A stretch of DNA of 64,000 nucleotides from Bufo bufo (Eukaryota; Chordata; Amphibia; Anura; Bufonidae), in assembly GCF_905171765.1 (NCBI RefSeq), contig NC_053390.1, positions 140,233,968 to 140,297,967 of the forward strand, written 5' to 3'. The position numbers and the translations under genes are program-made. The notes beneath the pieces were generated by a model, which was not told the DNA's origin, ran no database searches, and saw nothing but the letters and a program-made list of their open reading frames with translations. Numbering within the stretch: the first letter of the stretch is position 1; each line of letters starts with the position of its first letter. Positions 21,451 through 33,559 of this stretch are shown piece by piece.

Positions 21451-24310
21451 ATAGGCCATCATATTCACAGGTAAGCTTGAAGCTGCAAAAACAGTTAAAG
21501 AAGACTTGTCCCTCATTTAAAAAAATGGAACCTGTAGTATTCTTCATTCTCGCTTCTCCCATATCTTGTCTGATGTTTCTTTTATGACTATGGACCCCCA
21601 TTTCCAAGCCTTTGTTAGATTTGAGACCCTAGGATAGGACAGTGGTTTGCCAAGGGGGCATCTATGTGGTGTTTTTTCCAGAGGCAAAGTCTTATGCACT
21701 ACTCTGACACTGTCCAATAAGCCAGGCAAGACTCAGTGTTAGGAGAAAACTGCATGGCAAACCTCTACCTTATTTACATAGAGGGTGCCAAAACTAAAGG
21801 GGGGCATTTGTTGGCAAAGAGAGGCCCTACAGGCATAAAATGAACACCAGAATATTCAAATGAGTGATAAAAATTATAGAGGACCTTTCAGCGGGATCAA
21901 CACTATTAAACCATGTATACTGCCTGTTAGGGTTGATCCTGCTGATTAAAATGATACCTATATAGTGGAAATCCACTGCAACATTCCAGAGAAAACAAAA
22001 GCTTCAGTCCTTATGCAAATAAGCCCATGGAGCATGGCAAATGTAGGTAAGCAGAGGAGCTGAGGGGCACTAGCGCCTGTCCTTTAATGCACTGAAGCTC
22101 TAATTAGCAACTGGAATTAAACATTGTTGTCTCTGGAAAGATGTAACAGATTTTGTATGCCAGTGCTGCGAGGGAAATAAATCCAATGGGGCTCTCTATT
22201 TCTGCCTACCCCTTCCTCTAGACAATGACTGGCAGGTTTCTTTCCTGTGACTTATCGTCTGAAGGGGGTGACAGGGAGCCTCTTTGGGTTCATCTCCCAC
22301 CCAGAGTTGGCCCGTGCTGCAGGGTTCAGCATGTCAGTCCTATACTAACAGCGGTCTGTCATTAAACTATGCTATGCTGCCCTCAGTGAGTGTTAAAATC
22401 TAGTTTTTATATTAAACTTATTTTTATGGTTTTTGTTGCGATGTCTTTTTCTAATTTCTCCAGGTATTACTCTACATTTTAAAATAATCCTGTAATTGAG
22501 CAGTTTTCACTGTGGCCACTAATCCTAATAATAGGGCAACACTTCCTGTTCTGTAGAGATCACTTTTCAGTAGTCTTCCCATTATAATCACAGGCAGGAT
22601 TACAATGAAGGGTATCATCTATACTATGTATATTCACCATTTACAAAAATTAATGGCCAAAGCTTATATACTCCTCCTCCCTGTAAAATGACTTCTAAAG
22701 AGGTCACAGAACATGTCTAGAACACTCTCCCACAGAAGTCCAGTCTTTCCTATGGTCCATGTTGCTGCTGTAGAAGCCTATCTCACAATGCTGCTAAATG
22801 GCTTTTCGTGTACAGAAAATCAAATCAAATAGATTAGAAAAAAGAACATGTTTTAGTGTCTGGGCTTAATTACTAAATATATTCTCCTTAAGCAGAGGTA
22901 ATAGCAGTCATATAGCCATAGGCAAATATTAGCAGCAGTACATTTTTACTGAGAGATTTTCAACATGTTCTTTACATGGGATTCCAACCTTCAGACAAGT
23001 CAGTGGCAAATTCTAGATTCAACTTAATTATAAATTAGACCATCCTGAAGCCACAGGAAGTGGGCCACCTTAACAAGGTCAAACAGGCCCACCAAAGTAT
23101 TGGAGGATCCTCCAGTGGGCCAGGATCTGATGCAATTGTGGGCCCCAAATGGAGAAAGAAAAAATATTTGAAGCTGCCTTTGGAGATAATCACGTGCTCA
23201 GGGGTCTATTTCATTCAAAACCTATTAGGTATTATTGATGATACAAGTGTTGGGCTCCAAGAATAATGTCCTCTGGTGGGACCAAGGAGCCCCAGCCCGA
23301 CACTGCACATAAATCTACAAAGTGGGTCAAGCACATAGCCTATAAAGAGGACTGCATTTCAGGGTGGATGCCAAATGTCATCTAAAGTTGTGTTTCGTGC
23401 TCTACCATCAAATCAATGAAAATATTGCGGAAGGTCTTGACTGTCCTGCATAGAGCGCTGACCTCCGCCACGTAAAACACCTGTTTGGGAGTCAGGAATT
23501 GGCTCATTGGCTTCTATGGGAGAGTTTTCCAAGCATGCTTTGTGACCTGTGCAGAGGTCATTGTGCACGGAGGGGGGTGCTATCTGTCATTGGGATCCTG
23601 CCTGTGATGATAAGTCTCTACATATTATTAGGCTTAGTGGCCAATGCTTAAACTGCATGTTTTTTAGTTGTTTTTTAACTATAGATAGTGACATGGAATA
23701 GAAAATATGTTTAACATAAAAACTCGATTTAAACAATAGGTCACATTCTCTTCATGTCATGCCATCTCCCATCAGCATTCATATTGATCCCATTTTTGAG
23801 AGGTTTGGGGTTAGATGGAAATCTTCTTTTAGGGCGCAAAATGTGAAACCAACTCTGGCTCATGAAAAACACGAAATCTATTTATAAGTTCCATTCTCAT
23901 TCAGGGCATGAAAAGAAGCTAAGAAGCTAGCTTGTATGTAGCTAAAGCAATTTGTGTAATCAGTAATGACCTTGCTACAAGTGAACTAAAAACTGAATGA
24001 CCCCACAAATGGACATCAGAATAATGATCCTATACAGTCACGGCAATAGTAAATTCAAAGCTACAATTTCTACTGTGTCGGGGGAAGTAAACCTTTATAC
24101 ACTTTCTGTTATAAACAGAGAGACTGCCTTATATCTGAGAGCAGTTTTGATCATTGCTCTCCACGCTGGATTTATGAGCCTGTGTAATGTATTTCATTTA
24201 CATAGTGGCATGCTCGCAGCGGTGAAAGAGGCCGTGCTTGTAGGTACCTTGGAAATCTTTAACTTGAAATATGTGTTATGCATAATTAAAACTAAGTTCA
24301 TAAGGTCAGT
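21451..24310. other. No gene; decayed MITE fragments then unique DNA
   Basis: 21875-21990 resembles the left part of a TTAA MITE (aacactattaaaccatgtatactgcctg, shared style with 8840). 23500-23745 matches the right part of the element at 51808-52367 ('ctgtgacctgtgcagaggtc' style block, 'ttaggcttagtggcca', 'aaacaataggtca'). 22630-23390 and 23860-24310 show no repeat signature. Confidence 0.45.
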
Positions 24311-24839
24311 GGACAAAGACTCCTAAGGGTACAGCAACACATTCAGGCTTCTTTATGCAGTTTTGGAAGCCAAAAATCAGGAGTGGATCATAAAAGGAGA
24401 AAAAGTATAAAGGACAGATACAACTTCCTGGCTTTGTCTTCAAAAACTGGAAACTCTATCTATCTATCTATATTCATATTATTATTCATATTCATATCTT
24501 TATTCATATTAGGTACTAGAAACAAAGAAAAATCAATAAAAATAAATTCTATATCCATTACATTCCTACCAACTTGGGGAATTCTTATGTTTAAAAAAAA
24601 AAATGGCACTGGAAGACAGCTAAAGTTTATTACATTGGAAATTCCCAAAGTGTACAGTCATGACAAAAAGTTTTGAGGCTGACGCAAATTTTGGTTTTTA
24701 CAAAGTTTGCTGCTTCAGTGTTTTTCAATCTTTTCATCGGATGTTTCTATGGTATACTGTGGTACAATCCTTTCAAAAGTTTTATTAATTTTTATTGACA
24801 AATACACCAAGTTTATGCAAAGACTCAATATTTACAGTG

Positions 24840-25886
24840 TTGACCCTTCTTTTTCAAGACTTATAATTTTCCCTGCCCTGGCCTCTGGGCCACATTCTGA
24901 CTGACGGCAACCCATTTTTGTCTAATCAGTGCTTGGAGGTTTCACAATTTATGTGTTTTTGTTTGTCCACATGTTCTCTATGGGATTGAGATCTAGGGAG
25001 TTTCCTACCCATGGACATAAACTTTCAATGTTCTGTTCACCGAGCAGAGAAAATAACTAAAAGAAGCACTCCTAGATTTTATTTTCTTTGCCTATATAGT
25101 GCAGGATAGGCATTTATTTTTTAAAAAAAGGACTCTTTTATACCTTGTGTATGCCTGTTTTATGATTCCTGTCTTTACAAAGGGGCAGAGTCTCATCACA
25201 TTACACTGCTCTGTGCAATAGCAGGGTCTCCATGTTCTCCTTTGTGATGCATCTTGTCTCCCCGTCCCCTGTCATTCCCCTCTCCCCCTAAGTCTGAACT
25301 TCAACTGCATCTGAATTGTTTTGTTCAAAATGCATTGTGGTAATGTACAGAACAAAAATTTGAAAAAATGTTGTCTCTGTCTAAATATATATGGACCTAA
25401 CTGTATGTAAAATAAATAAAAAAAAGTGGTGTGCTTCTTTAACCCTATGTCTCTACAGTCCAATCCCTTTACTTCCTGCAGAATGTCAGTCTGTCCTTGA
25501 TGTTTTTCTTGAAGAGAAGTTACTTTTTTGCTGCCCTTCTTGACATCAGGCCATCCTACTAAAGCCTTCATCTTACTGCGCATGCAGATGCACCCCCATC
25601 TGTCTACTGCCATTCCCAAGCAAGCTCTGCACTGGTGGTCCCATAGCTGAATCCTCTTTGGGAGATGGTCCTGGCATTTGCTGGACTTTCTTGGTCTCCT
25701 TAAAGCCTTTTTCAGAGCAATTGAAGCTCTCTCCTTAAAGTTATTGATGATCTGAGAAATTGTTGATGTATGTGCAATCTTACAAGCAGCAATGCCTCTG
25801 CCGGTGAAGCCCTTTTGATGCAAAGCAAGGGTGCATGTGTTCTCTTTAAGGTAACCATGGTTAACAGAAGAAGACAATGATTTCAA
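24840..25886 (-). pseudogene. Tc1 transposase remnant, second family
   Basis: From 25886 the minus strand encodes an N-terminal helix-turn-helix of Tc1 type (QKGFTGRGIA...STISQIINNF) and a GRPRK-like linker (RRPRKSSKCQD). Around 24950-25000 another frame gives GNSLDLNPIENMW, which holds the last acidic catalytic residue of the DDE triad. The middle, with the first two Asp residues, is lost to deletion and insertion of 25060-25412, and in-frame stops occur in the C-terminal part. It is not functional. Confidence 0.8.
25300..25412. mobile_element. Solo terminal repeat of a third Tc1 family
   Basis: 'aatgcattgtggtaatgtac' and 'aatatatatggacctaactg' match the right end of the element at 35625-37272 ('aatccattgtggtggtgtat', 'aatatatatggacctgactg'). 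It lies inside the other Tc1 copy, so one Tc1 family interrupted another. Confidence 0.75.
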
Positions 25887-26265
25887 GCACCACCCTTTTA
25901 AATCAACCTGTCTGCTCTACTAATTCAATCAGCGTGACAGAGTCATATAAGCTGCCGTGTCCTCGCTAACACTGCTGAAATGCAGTGGAAATGGGTTTTT
26001 GTGATTAAGTTAAATTTCATGGCAAGGAATGACATTTAAATGCATCTGAATACACTTCATAACAATCAAGAGTTAATGTAAATTTTCACTATAAAAGCTG
26101 AAGCAGCAAATTTTGTGAAAGCCAAACTTTGTGTTAGTCTGAAACCTCCTATAGTCCTTGCCACGACTGTACAAGATATTTCGTATTAAGCTGCTGAACA
26201 TATCAACATGTTGCTCTCACACCTCTGAGTAGATCACCAATGCTCCAGTATTAGCACCATGGGAT

Positions 26266-26692
26266 TTAAAGGGGTTATCCAACTTTAAACTTTTTTTTAT
26301 CAGACCCCATTTCAGAATCGGACTTGCAGTGGGGTTCATACTTACCTGGTCCCTGCTGCTAGGTTCCTGTTCCATTGCTGAACGGCCACCTCCGCAGGAC
26401 CTAGGTCTCTGGTAATCAACATCCTGTTGATGGAGCCCCACGTGACTGCTGCAGTCAATTACTGGCCACAGCAATGACATGTAACCCATGTGACATTTGA
26501 GCCAGTGACGTACCACACGAGTGACACATCACGGCCCCGTCAACAGGATGTTGATTCCAAGAGACCTCGGACCTGCAGAGGAGGCCGTAGAGCAATACAG
26601 CTGGAATCAGCGGGGATCAGGTAAGTATGAACACCAAACTGGGTCCAACCACTCTGAAGGGGTCTGTTAAAAAAGTTTAAAAGTTCCTTTAA
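26266..26692. mobile_element. TTAA-flanked MITE
   Basis: TTAA at 26266-26269 and 26689-26692 flank 'aggggttatccaacttta' and 'aagtttaaaagttcct'. Internal inverted blocks include 'caacatcctgttga' against 'tcaacaggatgttg', and 'atacttacctg' against 'caggtaagtat'. The latter mimics a splice donor but is part of the palindrome. Confidence 0.8.
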
Positions 26693-27515
26693 AGTTCACA
26701 TTGCACATAATATCCATGATAGGATATGATGTCTTTATATACCAGAATTGTATTCTTATACACAGCAGATTTCCTATTTATATCTAGTCCAAAGCCAGAA
26801 AAATAGTGATACCTGCAGCCAGTAAGAACAGGTCCCCATATCAGACAAGCTTCTGTGTCACAACTACATGCCCTATAGCAAGGCTCCAGTCATTAATTTT
26901 TTTAGTGAAGGAAGAATCTGGTCATTGCAAATATGTTTCGAACATGATGGAATATTTTCTTTTGCAATACTAAGCATTTCAACAGCCTAATTACTTGAAG
27001 TAGTTAGTTCCTGTAGTTAGTTTATCTCATCATGTAAAGACTCACAGGCAACTATTTCAGATAGTCACAAGACTTACAATCGCAAACTTCAATGGTGCTA
27101 TACATTTTGATTGTAAGATATATGTGCAATGGCTTGATGGTATTCAAAATGATGTTGCCATGCAATACCATATGGTAGTGGGCACAGTTTTGACTCTCCT
27201 CCACACCACTTTACTATTTGACTACTATATCTCTATGTGTAAAGGTTGCATGCTTCATTCAGGATCAAGAGTTATAGGCAACCAAGCATTCAACAACTGA
27301 ATCATACATATTGTGAAAGCTTGTAAAAAGACTCTTAGCCCAATCATCAAATCACAATAAATATTGCACCTTTTACGGCTATTTTTATTATTCTTAAAGC
27401 TTGACCAAAACGCTACTGTATTCTTATTTATATGCTGCATAATCTCCTATATGATCAATTTTTGATTTTCATGTTTGTAAAAAGAGATGATAAATTAGAT
27501 TATAAATAGATGATT

Positions 27516-27581
<66 letters not shown>

Positions 27582-27810
27582 CAAATAAATTATAAACATT
27601 AGCTTGGTTATCAAACCTTATTGATTTAACAGTTACCATATGGTAGGATCCAGGTATAACAAATACCAACATTCATCAGCTGGTAGTAAATTCCTGCAGA
27701 AAATGACACAGTAAAATGGGTAACTTGGGAATAACATAGGGAACAATTAAATATTTTGCAGTCAAGAAAAAAAAACTTGATTAATCTATTATAGAGATTA
27801 TATTATTATA
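26693..27810. other. No gene; (GATA)n at 27515-27582
   Basis: AT-rich sequence with no convincing open frame or repeat end. A perfect short GATA array of about 65 bp begins after 'gatgattga' near 27515. The minus-strand LSIY frame is that array. Confidence 0.6.
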
Positions 27811-28269
27811 GAGATGAGCAAATGAGACAAGATTCATCTTGTTTGAAATGTGTGTTTCTCAACAATATATATGTGTCGTCTAAGGGGTACTGTTTTTCAT
27901 TATAGCGACTCCATGGTATGCTGAGTTCGCGTTCACAGTATTGTAGACCAGGCGATGCCCCTACTATACTAAGTAGCTGAGTATGTGTGCATAGTATTGT
28001 AGTCTAGGTGATGCGCCTGGTATGCAGAGTATGTGCGGCACGTATGCCAGGCGATGCCACCCTAGGTTTCTGGGAAAGATATTCAAATTAGCTTTCCTAA
28101 ACCTATCTGATGTCAGCATCTGATGTCAGCAGACGTGAGACATGATATTTTGCACATATTTTACCTACAAATCCAGAGGAGCATTATCTAGCCTACAATA
28201 GTTGTCACGTGTATCAATTGGTCTCCACAATAGAAATAGTACACACATCTTGTCTGCTTTTTTCTGATA

Positions 28270-28566
28270 AAGGAGAACAAAAGGAATCCTGCTTTGGTGC
28301 ACCAACACCAATTCAGACGGTCTTTTCAATAAAAGTACTTCTTTATTTGATTAAAAAACATGCATGAGACAACGTGTTTTGGGAAATCTTGGGTCCCCTT
28401 CATCAGATTTAAAAAAAATTTTTGATAAGCCCTTAATAGTGTTACGGCTATACTAGAGTAACCAGACAAGGTGAGCCTTTACATGTGTTTTATTGGTTTC
28501 CCAGTGTGAACATACTACCCTATTGTGCGCCATCTCTATCAAGCCCTAGGCACGTCCATCACTTCA
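28270..28566 (-). mobile_element. PLE 3' tail inserted in the left arm of the foldback
   Basis: The right arm lacks this stretch, so it is an insertion. It is flanked by related 'tttttctgat(a/t)aagg' sequences near 28258 and 28570, perhaps a target duplication. On the minus strand it has the best CTGATGA box of the window, then 'aataaagaagtactttta' and a 'ggtgttggtgcacc' end. Confidence 0.65.
28369..28406 (-). ncRNA. Hammerhead-like motif with intact CUGAUGA box
   Basis: Minus strand: CTGATGA, GGGGA, loop, TTCCC (5 bp with one G-U), then AAAACACG. The first core box is perfect; the second is AAAAC instead of GAAAC, a change at a core position (G12). Activity is therefore uncertain. Confidence 0.6.
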
Positions 28567-29155
28567 AATCTTTTTCTGATTAAGGGCTTTAGTCCTGCAA
28601 GAGTTACTTGCAGATATTAGTCTGTTTTAGTTATTTTTTTCTCTTTGCTATATAAGTTTGTTTAAAAGTTAGAGAATCATCTTTGACAATATGTTGTAGG
28701 AAAATAATGCTATGTTTGTCTTACTGTTTACATACTTGCTGTGCAGTAACAAGTAGGTATAATTATTGCTCTCTACTGTTTACCTGAGCATATGTCACCT
28801 GCATGGCAAAAACAGACAACACCTTTAGCAATTTTATTTCATCGTGTTTATTCCACATCATATTAACCAGAGATATCTACAAAGTAATATTCAACTGAAA
28901 GTGAGAGAAGAGAATTACAGCACCCCACACAACATATACATCCCTCAATGAAACATGCAAGCTAGTTCTTTTTCTATAAGAACAAGAGAACCAGAAGGTC
29001 CCAAGAAAAACGTGTCTTACTTGGTCGACTTGCCTTGTGGGGTTCTTTTGGGGGGGCTCTTTATCATTAGGAAAACCAAAAAATATGCATGAGCATTCTA
29101 TGCCTGGTGACACTACTCTTGGTTTCTAGGAAGAGTATATCGCAAATCACATATC

Positions 29156-29590
29156 TTAAAGGGGTTGTCCCCTTTTTCACCCAGGCAACCCCTCTGATAT
29201 CAGCTGTATGGTGCAGGGCAATGGCTGCTTGTTTATATGCTTTATAATGCTGGCGGAGGCTTCCGCCTAGCAGTGTTGCCGATGATGTCACCGGCACTGA
29301 TGGTTGGGCTTTAGCGCATCCCTAGTCTGTTTTACAGTTAAGGGCAGCGCTAAAGCCTGCCCATCAGTGCCAGTGACATCACCAGGCTCACTGCTAGGTG
29401 GAAGCCTCTACCTACCAGAGACCTGGTACATTACCAGATCTAATGAAAAATACATTGCCCTGCCTGATTCAGTACAAGGCAAGGGAGAGCATCGGAGCAT
29501 GAAATACTCCAATGCTCATATCAGAGGGGCTGCCTGAGTGAAGAAGGCAATATGTCCGTGTTCAGCTCCGAACCCGGACAACCCCTTTAA
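29156..29590. mobile_element. TTAA-flanked MITE with an empty site in the sister arm
   Basis: TTAA at 29156-29159 and 29587-29590 flank 'aggggttgtcc' and 'ggacaacccct'. Left-arm flanks join as 'catatcTTAAttct'; the right arm has the uninterrupted complement at 29740-29743 ('agaattaagatatg'). That is direct proof of insertion at a single TTAA, as piggyBac elements do. Confidence 0.9.
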
Positions 29591-30279
29591 TTCTTATGGC
29601 ATTAGATAAGATATCCCTTTTTTTATTTTTTGTCAGGCAAGCTAATTTGCATACCTTTGGCTTTCTGGGAAAGATATTCAAATTTGGAATTTCTTCCAAA
29701 ACAGAAAAGACTGCAAATCTTTTCTCATGCCAGCAGAATTAAGATATGTGATTTTTATATACTCTTCCTAGAAACCAAGAGTAGTGTTGCCTGTCATATA
29801 ATACTCATGCTTATTTTTTCATCTCTCTAATGATAAAGAGCACCCCAAAGAGTACCCCACAAGGAAAGTTAACAAAGACAGTCTGGTTCTCCTGTCTTTA
29901 TACAAAGAGCTTGCATGTTTCTTTGAGAGAGGTATAAGCTTTGTAGAATGCTATAATTCTCTTGTTTCAATTGAAAGTTACTTTAGAGGTGTCTTTGTCT
30001 GAAGCTGATCCAAAATTTGCTGAAGGTGTTCTCTGTCCTTGCTATACTGATGGCAAATAGGAAGGGGCTATAATTATACTTGGTGCTGTCAGGGCCGGCG
30101 CCACCCGTAAGCAGAGTAGGCAACCGCATAGAGCGCACTATGTGTACATCCGCCTTACGCCCCCGCCTTGTAATCCATCTGACATCATCTCCTTCTGTTC
30201 CTGTACTTGCCGGCCGGATGCGCTCCGATGAGTGCGAGCATGAGTTTGTTCACTTCGGGCAGCTACAAGACCCTGGTGT

Positions 30280-30395
30280 ATTTAAATCTCATTTAGGCTT
30301 TCTTTCAGAAAAGTTTCTCCTGGGATTCAAACTCACAACCTTTCACATCAGAGACAAGGCATTTACCCTCACAGCTATGAAAGCTGTATTACCAG
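30280..30395 (-). mobile_element. tRNA-derived unit, inverted copy
   Basis: Minus strand: 'tcatagctgtgagggtaaat' (A-box-like) and 'gtgagtttgaatccca' (B-box-like), matching the two plus-strand copies at 30625-30720 and 30770-30870. It sits in the left arm of a palindrome centred near 30510. Confidence 0.6.
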
Positions 30396-30624
30396 GTGCT
30401 TTAAATAAAAAAATAAAAAAAATATATATAAGACTTCTACTGTAGGTAACTTTGATACCTAGTGTACATCCATACACATGTCAGCTGCCCCAACACACCC
30501 AGCCCTGCTACATCCATACACAGTGTACTGGGGCAGCTGTCATGTGTATGGATGTACACTAAGTATCAAAGTTATCTACAGAAGAAGTCTTAAATATTAT
30601 TATAATTTTTTTTAAAGTAACTGT

Positions 30625-30720
30625 CTATACAGCTCTCATAGCTGTGAGGGAAAATTCCTTGCCTCTGATGTGAAAGGCTGTGAGTTCAAATCCCAGGAGA
30701 AACTTTTCTGAAAGTGTTTT
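30625..30720 (+). mobile_element. tRNA-derived unit, copy 2
   Basis: 'tcatagctgtgagggaaaat', 'tgcctctgatgtgaaaggct' and 'gtgagttcaaatcccagga' follow the A-box and B-box order of a tRNA-headed SINE. It lies in the right arm of the 30280-30720 palindrome. Confidence 0.6.
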
Positions 30721-30769
30721 TGTTTTTTTTTTTAAATACCGGACTGCTACTTAACTTTTTTTTTTTAAG

Positions 30770-30870
30770 TAACTGGCTACACTGCTTTCATAGCTCTGTG
30801 GGTAAATGCCTTGCCTCTGATATGAAAGGTTGTGAGTTCAAGTCCCAGAAGAAACTGTTCTGAAAGTGTT
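30770..30870 (+). mobile_element. tRNA-derived unit, copy 3
   Basis: 'tagctctgtgggtaaat' is close to the pol III A box and 'gttgtgagttcaagtccca' to the B box. It is in direct repeat with copy 2, both followed by a T-rich tract. Confidence 0.6.
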
Positions 30871-32618
30871 TTTTTTTTTTATTTTTTTTTAAATACCGGA
30901 CTGTTACTTTACTGCCACGGGGGAGGGGGGGCTATTGGCACCATGATACTGGCACATGGAGTAGAGAGGCACTTGATACTGGCACATTAGGGGGCAGGGG
31001 GAGAGGATGGCACTATGATATTAGCACATGGGGGGGCAAGAAATGGACATGAATCATGAGGGGCAGAAATGTGAAATGATGGGGGGGCAAGAAATGGACA
31101 TGAATCATGAGGGGCAGAAATGTGAAATGATGGGGGGGGGCAAAATGTAGATTTGCTTCTGTTGACAAAAATCCTTGCACCGGCCCTTACTTCGGGCGTG
31201 CAATCCCGCGAGACCAGTGACCTCCAGAGGTGGGTCTCGCGGGATCACGCGCCAAAGACACATGATCTTGGCAAGAGCCAAGGCAATGTGGACCTGGAGC
31301 ACAGCGAGGAGCAGAACCTGGTGAGCACCCCTGGCAACCGCACTCTGACAACCTGCACTAGGGTGTCAGAGGCTGCAGGACAGTGACTGGCAGCAGGGTG
31401 GCACACACTTGTGTACAGGGTTCAGGGCACACCTGCTGCTTGACTAGTGGCCATAGACTCTGACTGGCACAGGGTGCCCAGCAGTGGCACATGGAGCCTA
31501 ATAGGTGGCACAGAGTGTCTAAAGGGCTATGAATGGTACAGGGTGCAGGACAGTGCCAGACTGGCAGAGGGAACAAGACAGCATGCCCTGGCACAGGATT
31601 TCAGACAGTGGCTGAATGGCGCCTGGCAGTGAATAGGTGGCACTGCTCGTGTTTGGTGTGCCAACCTGCTGAACAGCGCAGAGTGATTTGCATCACTGGG
31701 ATGGTACTAGGTGGCAGACAATGGCTGGATATTATATATACATGACCATAGTCAGACTGGCACAGGGTACATGACCATAGACTGGCACAGCGTACACGAC
31801 CATAGTTAAATGTTGCATGCAATAGGTGGCTGAAAAAGGGGCGGAAAAAGGGGTGTGGTCAATGGGCAGAGTCAAGGGGGCGGCAAAATTAGCTTTTGCC
31901 TAGGGTGGCAAAAATCCTTGCACCAGCCCTGGGTGCTGTAAATAAACAGTAAGGAGAACACAACAGATTGGCAGAGATCCTTTTCTGCCTTTTAAACTGA
32001 CCTATGTAATAAAGCTAGAAAAATAGCTAAACCACCCCACATATGTAAGTAGATCTTTCAGGACAAAAGCCCTTAATCAGAGAAAAGTCAATAATAATAA
32101 TAATAATAATAAAATAATAATAATAATTAAAAAATATATATTTTTGGCTGCACGGCCTTAGAGGAAACCTCTGGGTCGGTACTATTTATATTATGGAGAC
32201 CAGTTGATATACGTAATGACTATTGTAGGCTTAACAACGCTCCTCTGGTTTTCTAGGTAAAATATATGCAAATTATTATGTCTAACATCTGCCGGCGTCA
32301 GATTTTGGAAAGCTAATTTAAATATCTTTCCCAGAAACCCAGAGGGCATCGTCTGACCTACAATACTGTGCACACGTACTCAGCGTACCAGGATCATTGT
32401 CGGGCCTACAATACTGTGCACATCTACTTGGCATAGTAAAGGCATAGTCTGGCCTACAATACTGTGTATGCGGTGTACCATGGACTCTCTGTAATGAGAA
32501 AGAGTACCACTTTGACAACGCATATATATTGTTAAGAAACATACATTTGCATATTAGGTTCTCTCCCTCTCTACTTTTTGAGAAGTTCAGACCGAATCCT
32601 GAACCAGTTTGCTCATCC

Positions 32619-32921
32619 TTAAAGGGGTTTTCTGGGATTTTAATATTGATGACCTATCCCCAGGATCCCTTTTCAAGTGTATAGGGAGGAGCCATCCCAT
32701 TGAAATGAATAGGACAGCTTGTAATTACACCTGCTCACTGCTGCAGTGCCAACAGCAAGCAGGTAAACAATGAAGGGAAGGCTGCAGTTGCACAGAGCAT
32801 GGCCTTCTCTTCAACCAGCTGATTGGCGGGGGTGCCGGGTGTCAGAACCCTGCCGATTTGATATTGATGAACTATCCTGAGGATAGGTCATCAACATTAA
32901 AATCTCGAAAAACTCCTTTAA
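32619..32921. mobile_element. TTAA-flanked 'gatgacctatcc' MITE
   Basis: TTAA at 32619-32622 and 32918-32921 flank 'aggggttttctgggatttta' and 'aaaatctcgaaaaactcct'. 'tattgatgacctatcccca' is mirrored by 'tgaggataggtcatcaac'. It abuts the right end of the giant foldback and probably truncated it. Confidence 0.85.
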
Positions 32922-33559
32922 TCTGTTATTTATTTATTTAATTGGATCAAGATTTTCCTGCATTATTATTATGTAGTCATCAGTGAATTTTTAATATTTC
33001 TACAAAATATACCCCAGCAATAAAAACATTGCCATGGTACAGAGCTAGATTGTACTGAATGTGGGCATTCTCAATGGGGCAAGAAAATTCCCAAAAATTC
33101 CCCTCCTGGCACCTTCAGCAAAAACATGGGCTGTGTAAAGCCTCTGTGAATAGCAGTAGAAAAAGAAATTCAAATCCCCTATGGTCATCCTTCCTGTTCA
33201 CAGAATCCAAGGGGAACAATTAAAATAATAGTTATGAGGGATATGCTGGTAATGCAAACCCCTAGGCTTCACTTTCCATGAGTTGCAGTGCTCAAAGTGA
33301 TTTAGGAAGTGTTTTCACACAGCAATTTTTCAAATAGTAGCCATCTTAGTACCATACTGAACACCAACAGATCGCTAGAACAGGGGTCCCAAACTCCATA
33401 TTCCTTCTCACCACAAAGTGAGCAAGAGTTATGATTTCAGTGGGGGTTCAAATGCTCATTGCTGCTCCTTTCAGTCTATTAGACTGAGAGAAACAGCCAA
33501 GACATTATGACAACAGGTCTGGAGGTGAGGCCACTAGGATTGCCATTCACTAAGCTGGG
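32922..33559. other. No gene recognised
   Basis: Starts with a TTTA-rich run, then unique-looking sequence. No exon or repeat end could be supported. Confidence 0.4.

Larger units (their letters stand above)
24655..26169 (-). mobile_element. Decayed Tc1-like transposon, second family
   Basis: TA flanks the ends at 24653-24654 and 26170-26171. Left terminus CAGTCATGACAAAAAG matches the diverged right terminus CAGTCGTGGCAAGGAC, and both share 'aaa(g/a)tttgctgcttcag' inside. Length is about 1.5 kb. The transposase is on the minus strand and broken. About 25060-25412 is foreign sequence replacing the centre. Confidence 0.8.
30090..31931. mobile_element. hAT composite with perfect 8-bp duplication
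   Basis: CAGGGCCGGCGCCACC at the left and GCACCAGCCCTG at the right are flanked by ggtgctgt at 30082-30089 and 31932-31939. It holds tRNA-like repeats, a palindrome, a 51-bp tandem duplication (about 31030-31133) and a second 'aaaaatccttgcaccggccc' right end at 31167-31186, so at least one related element is nested within. No transposase is seen. Confidence 0.85.
27811..32618. mobile_element. Giant foldback element with nested insertions
   Basis: The left arm (27811-29740) and right arm (29741-32618) are inverted copies: 'aacaatatatatgtgtcgtc' against the complement of 32500-32530, 'gggaaagatattcaaattag' (28074) against the complement of 32314-32333, 'gattaagggctt' (28577) against 'aagcccttaatc' (32074), and 'ctcttggtttctaggaagag' (29117) against 'ctcttcctagaaaccaagag' (29762). 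The outer ends 'agagatgagcaaa' and 'tttgctcatcc' match the hAT MITE at 45347-45700. Nested in it are a PLE tail (28270-28566), a TTAA MITE (29156-29590) and a hAT composite (30090-31931). The inferred original was about 2.2-2.4 kb and non-coding. Confidence 0.8.

Noticed and set aside
26330..26635. Splice-like 'acttacctg' and 'caggtaagt' sites
   Set aside because: They are the two arms of a TTAA MITE palindrome, not splice sites of a gene.
30280..30870. Functional tRNA genes
   Set aside because: A- and B-box-like words are present, but the copies diverge and no complete cloverleaf could be drawn by eye; they are better read as SINE heads.
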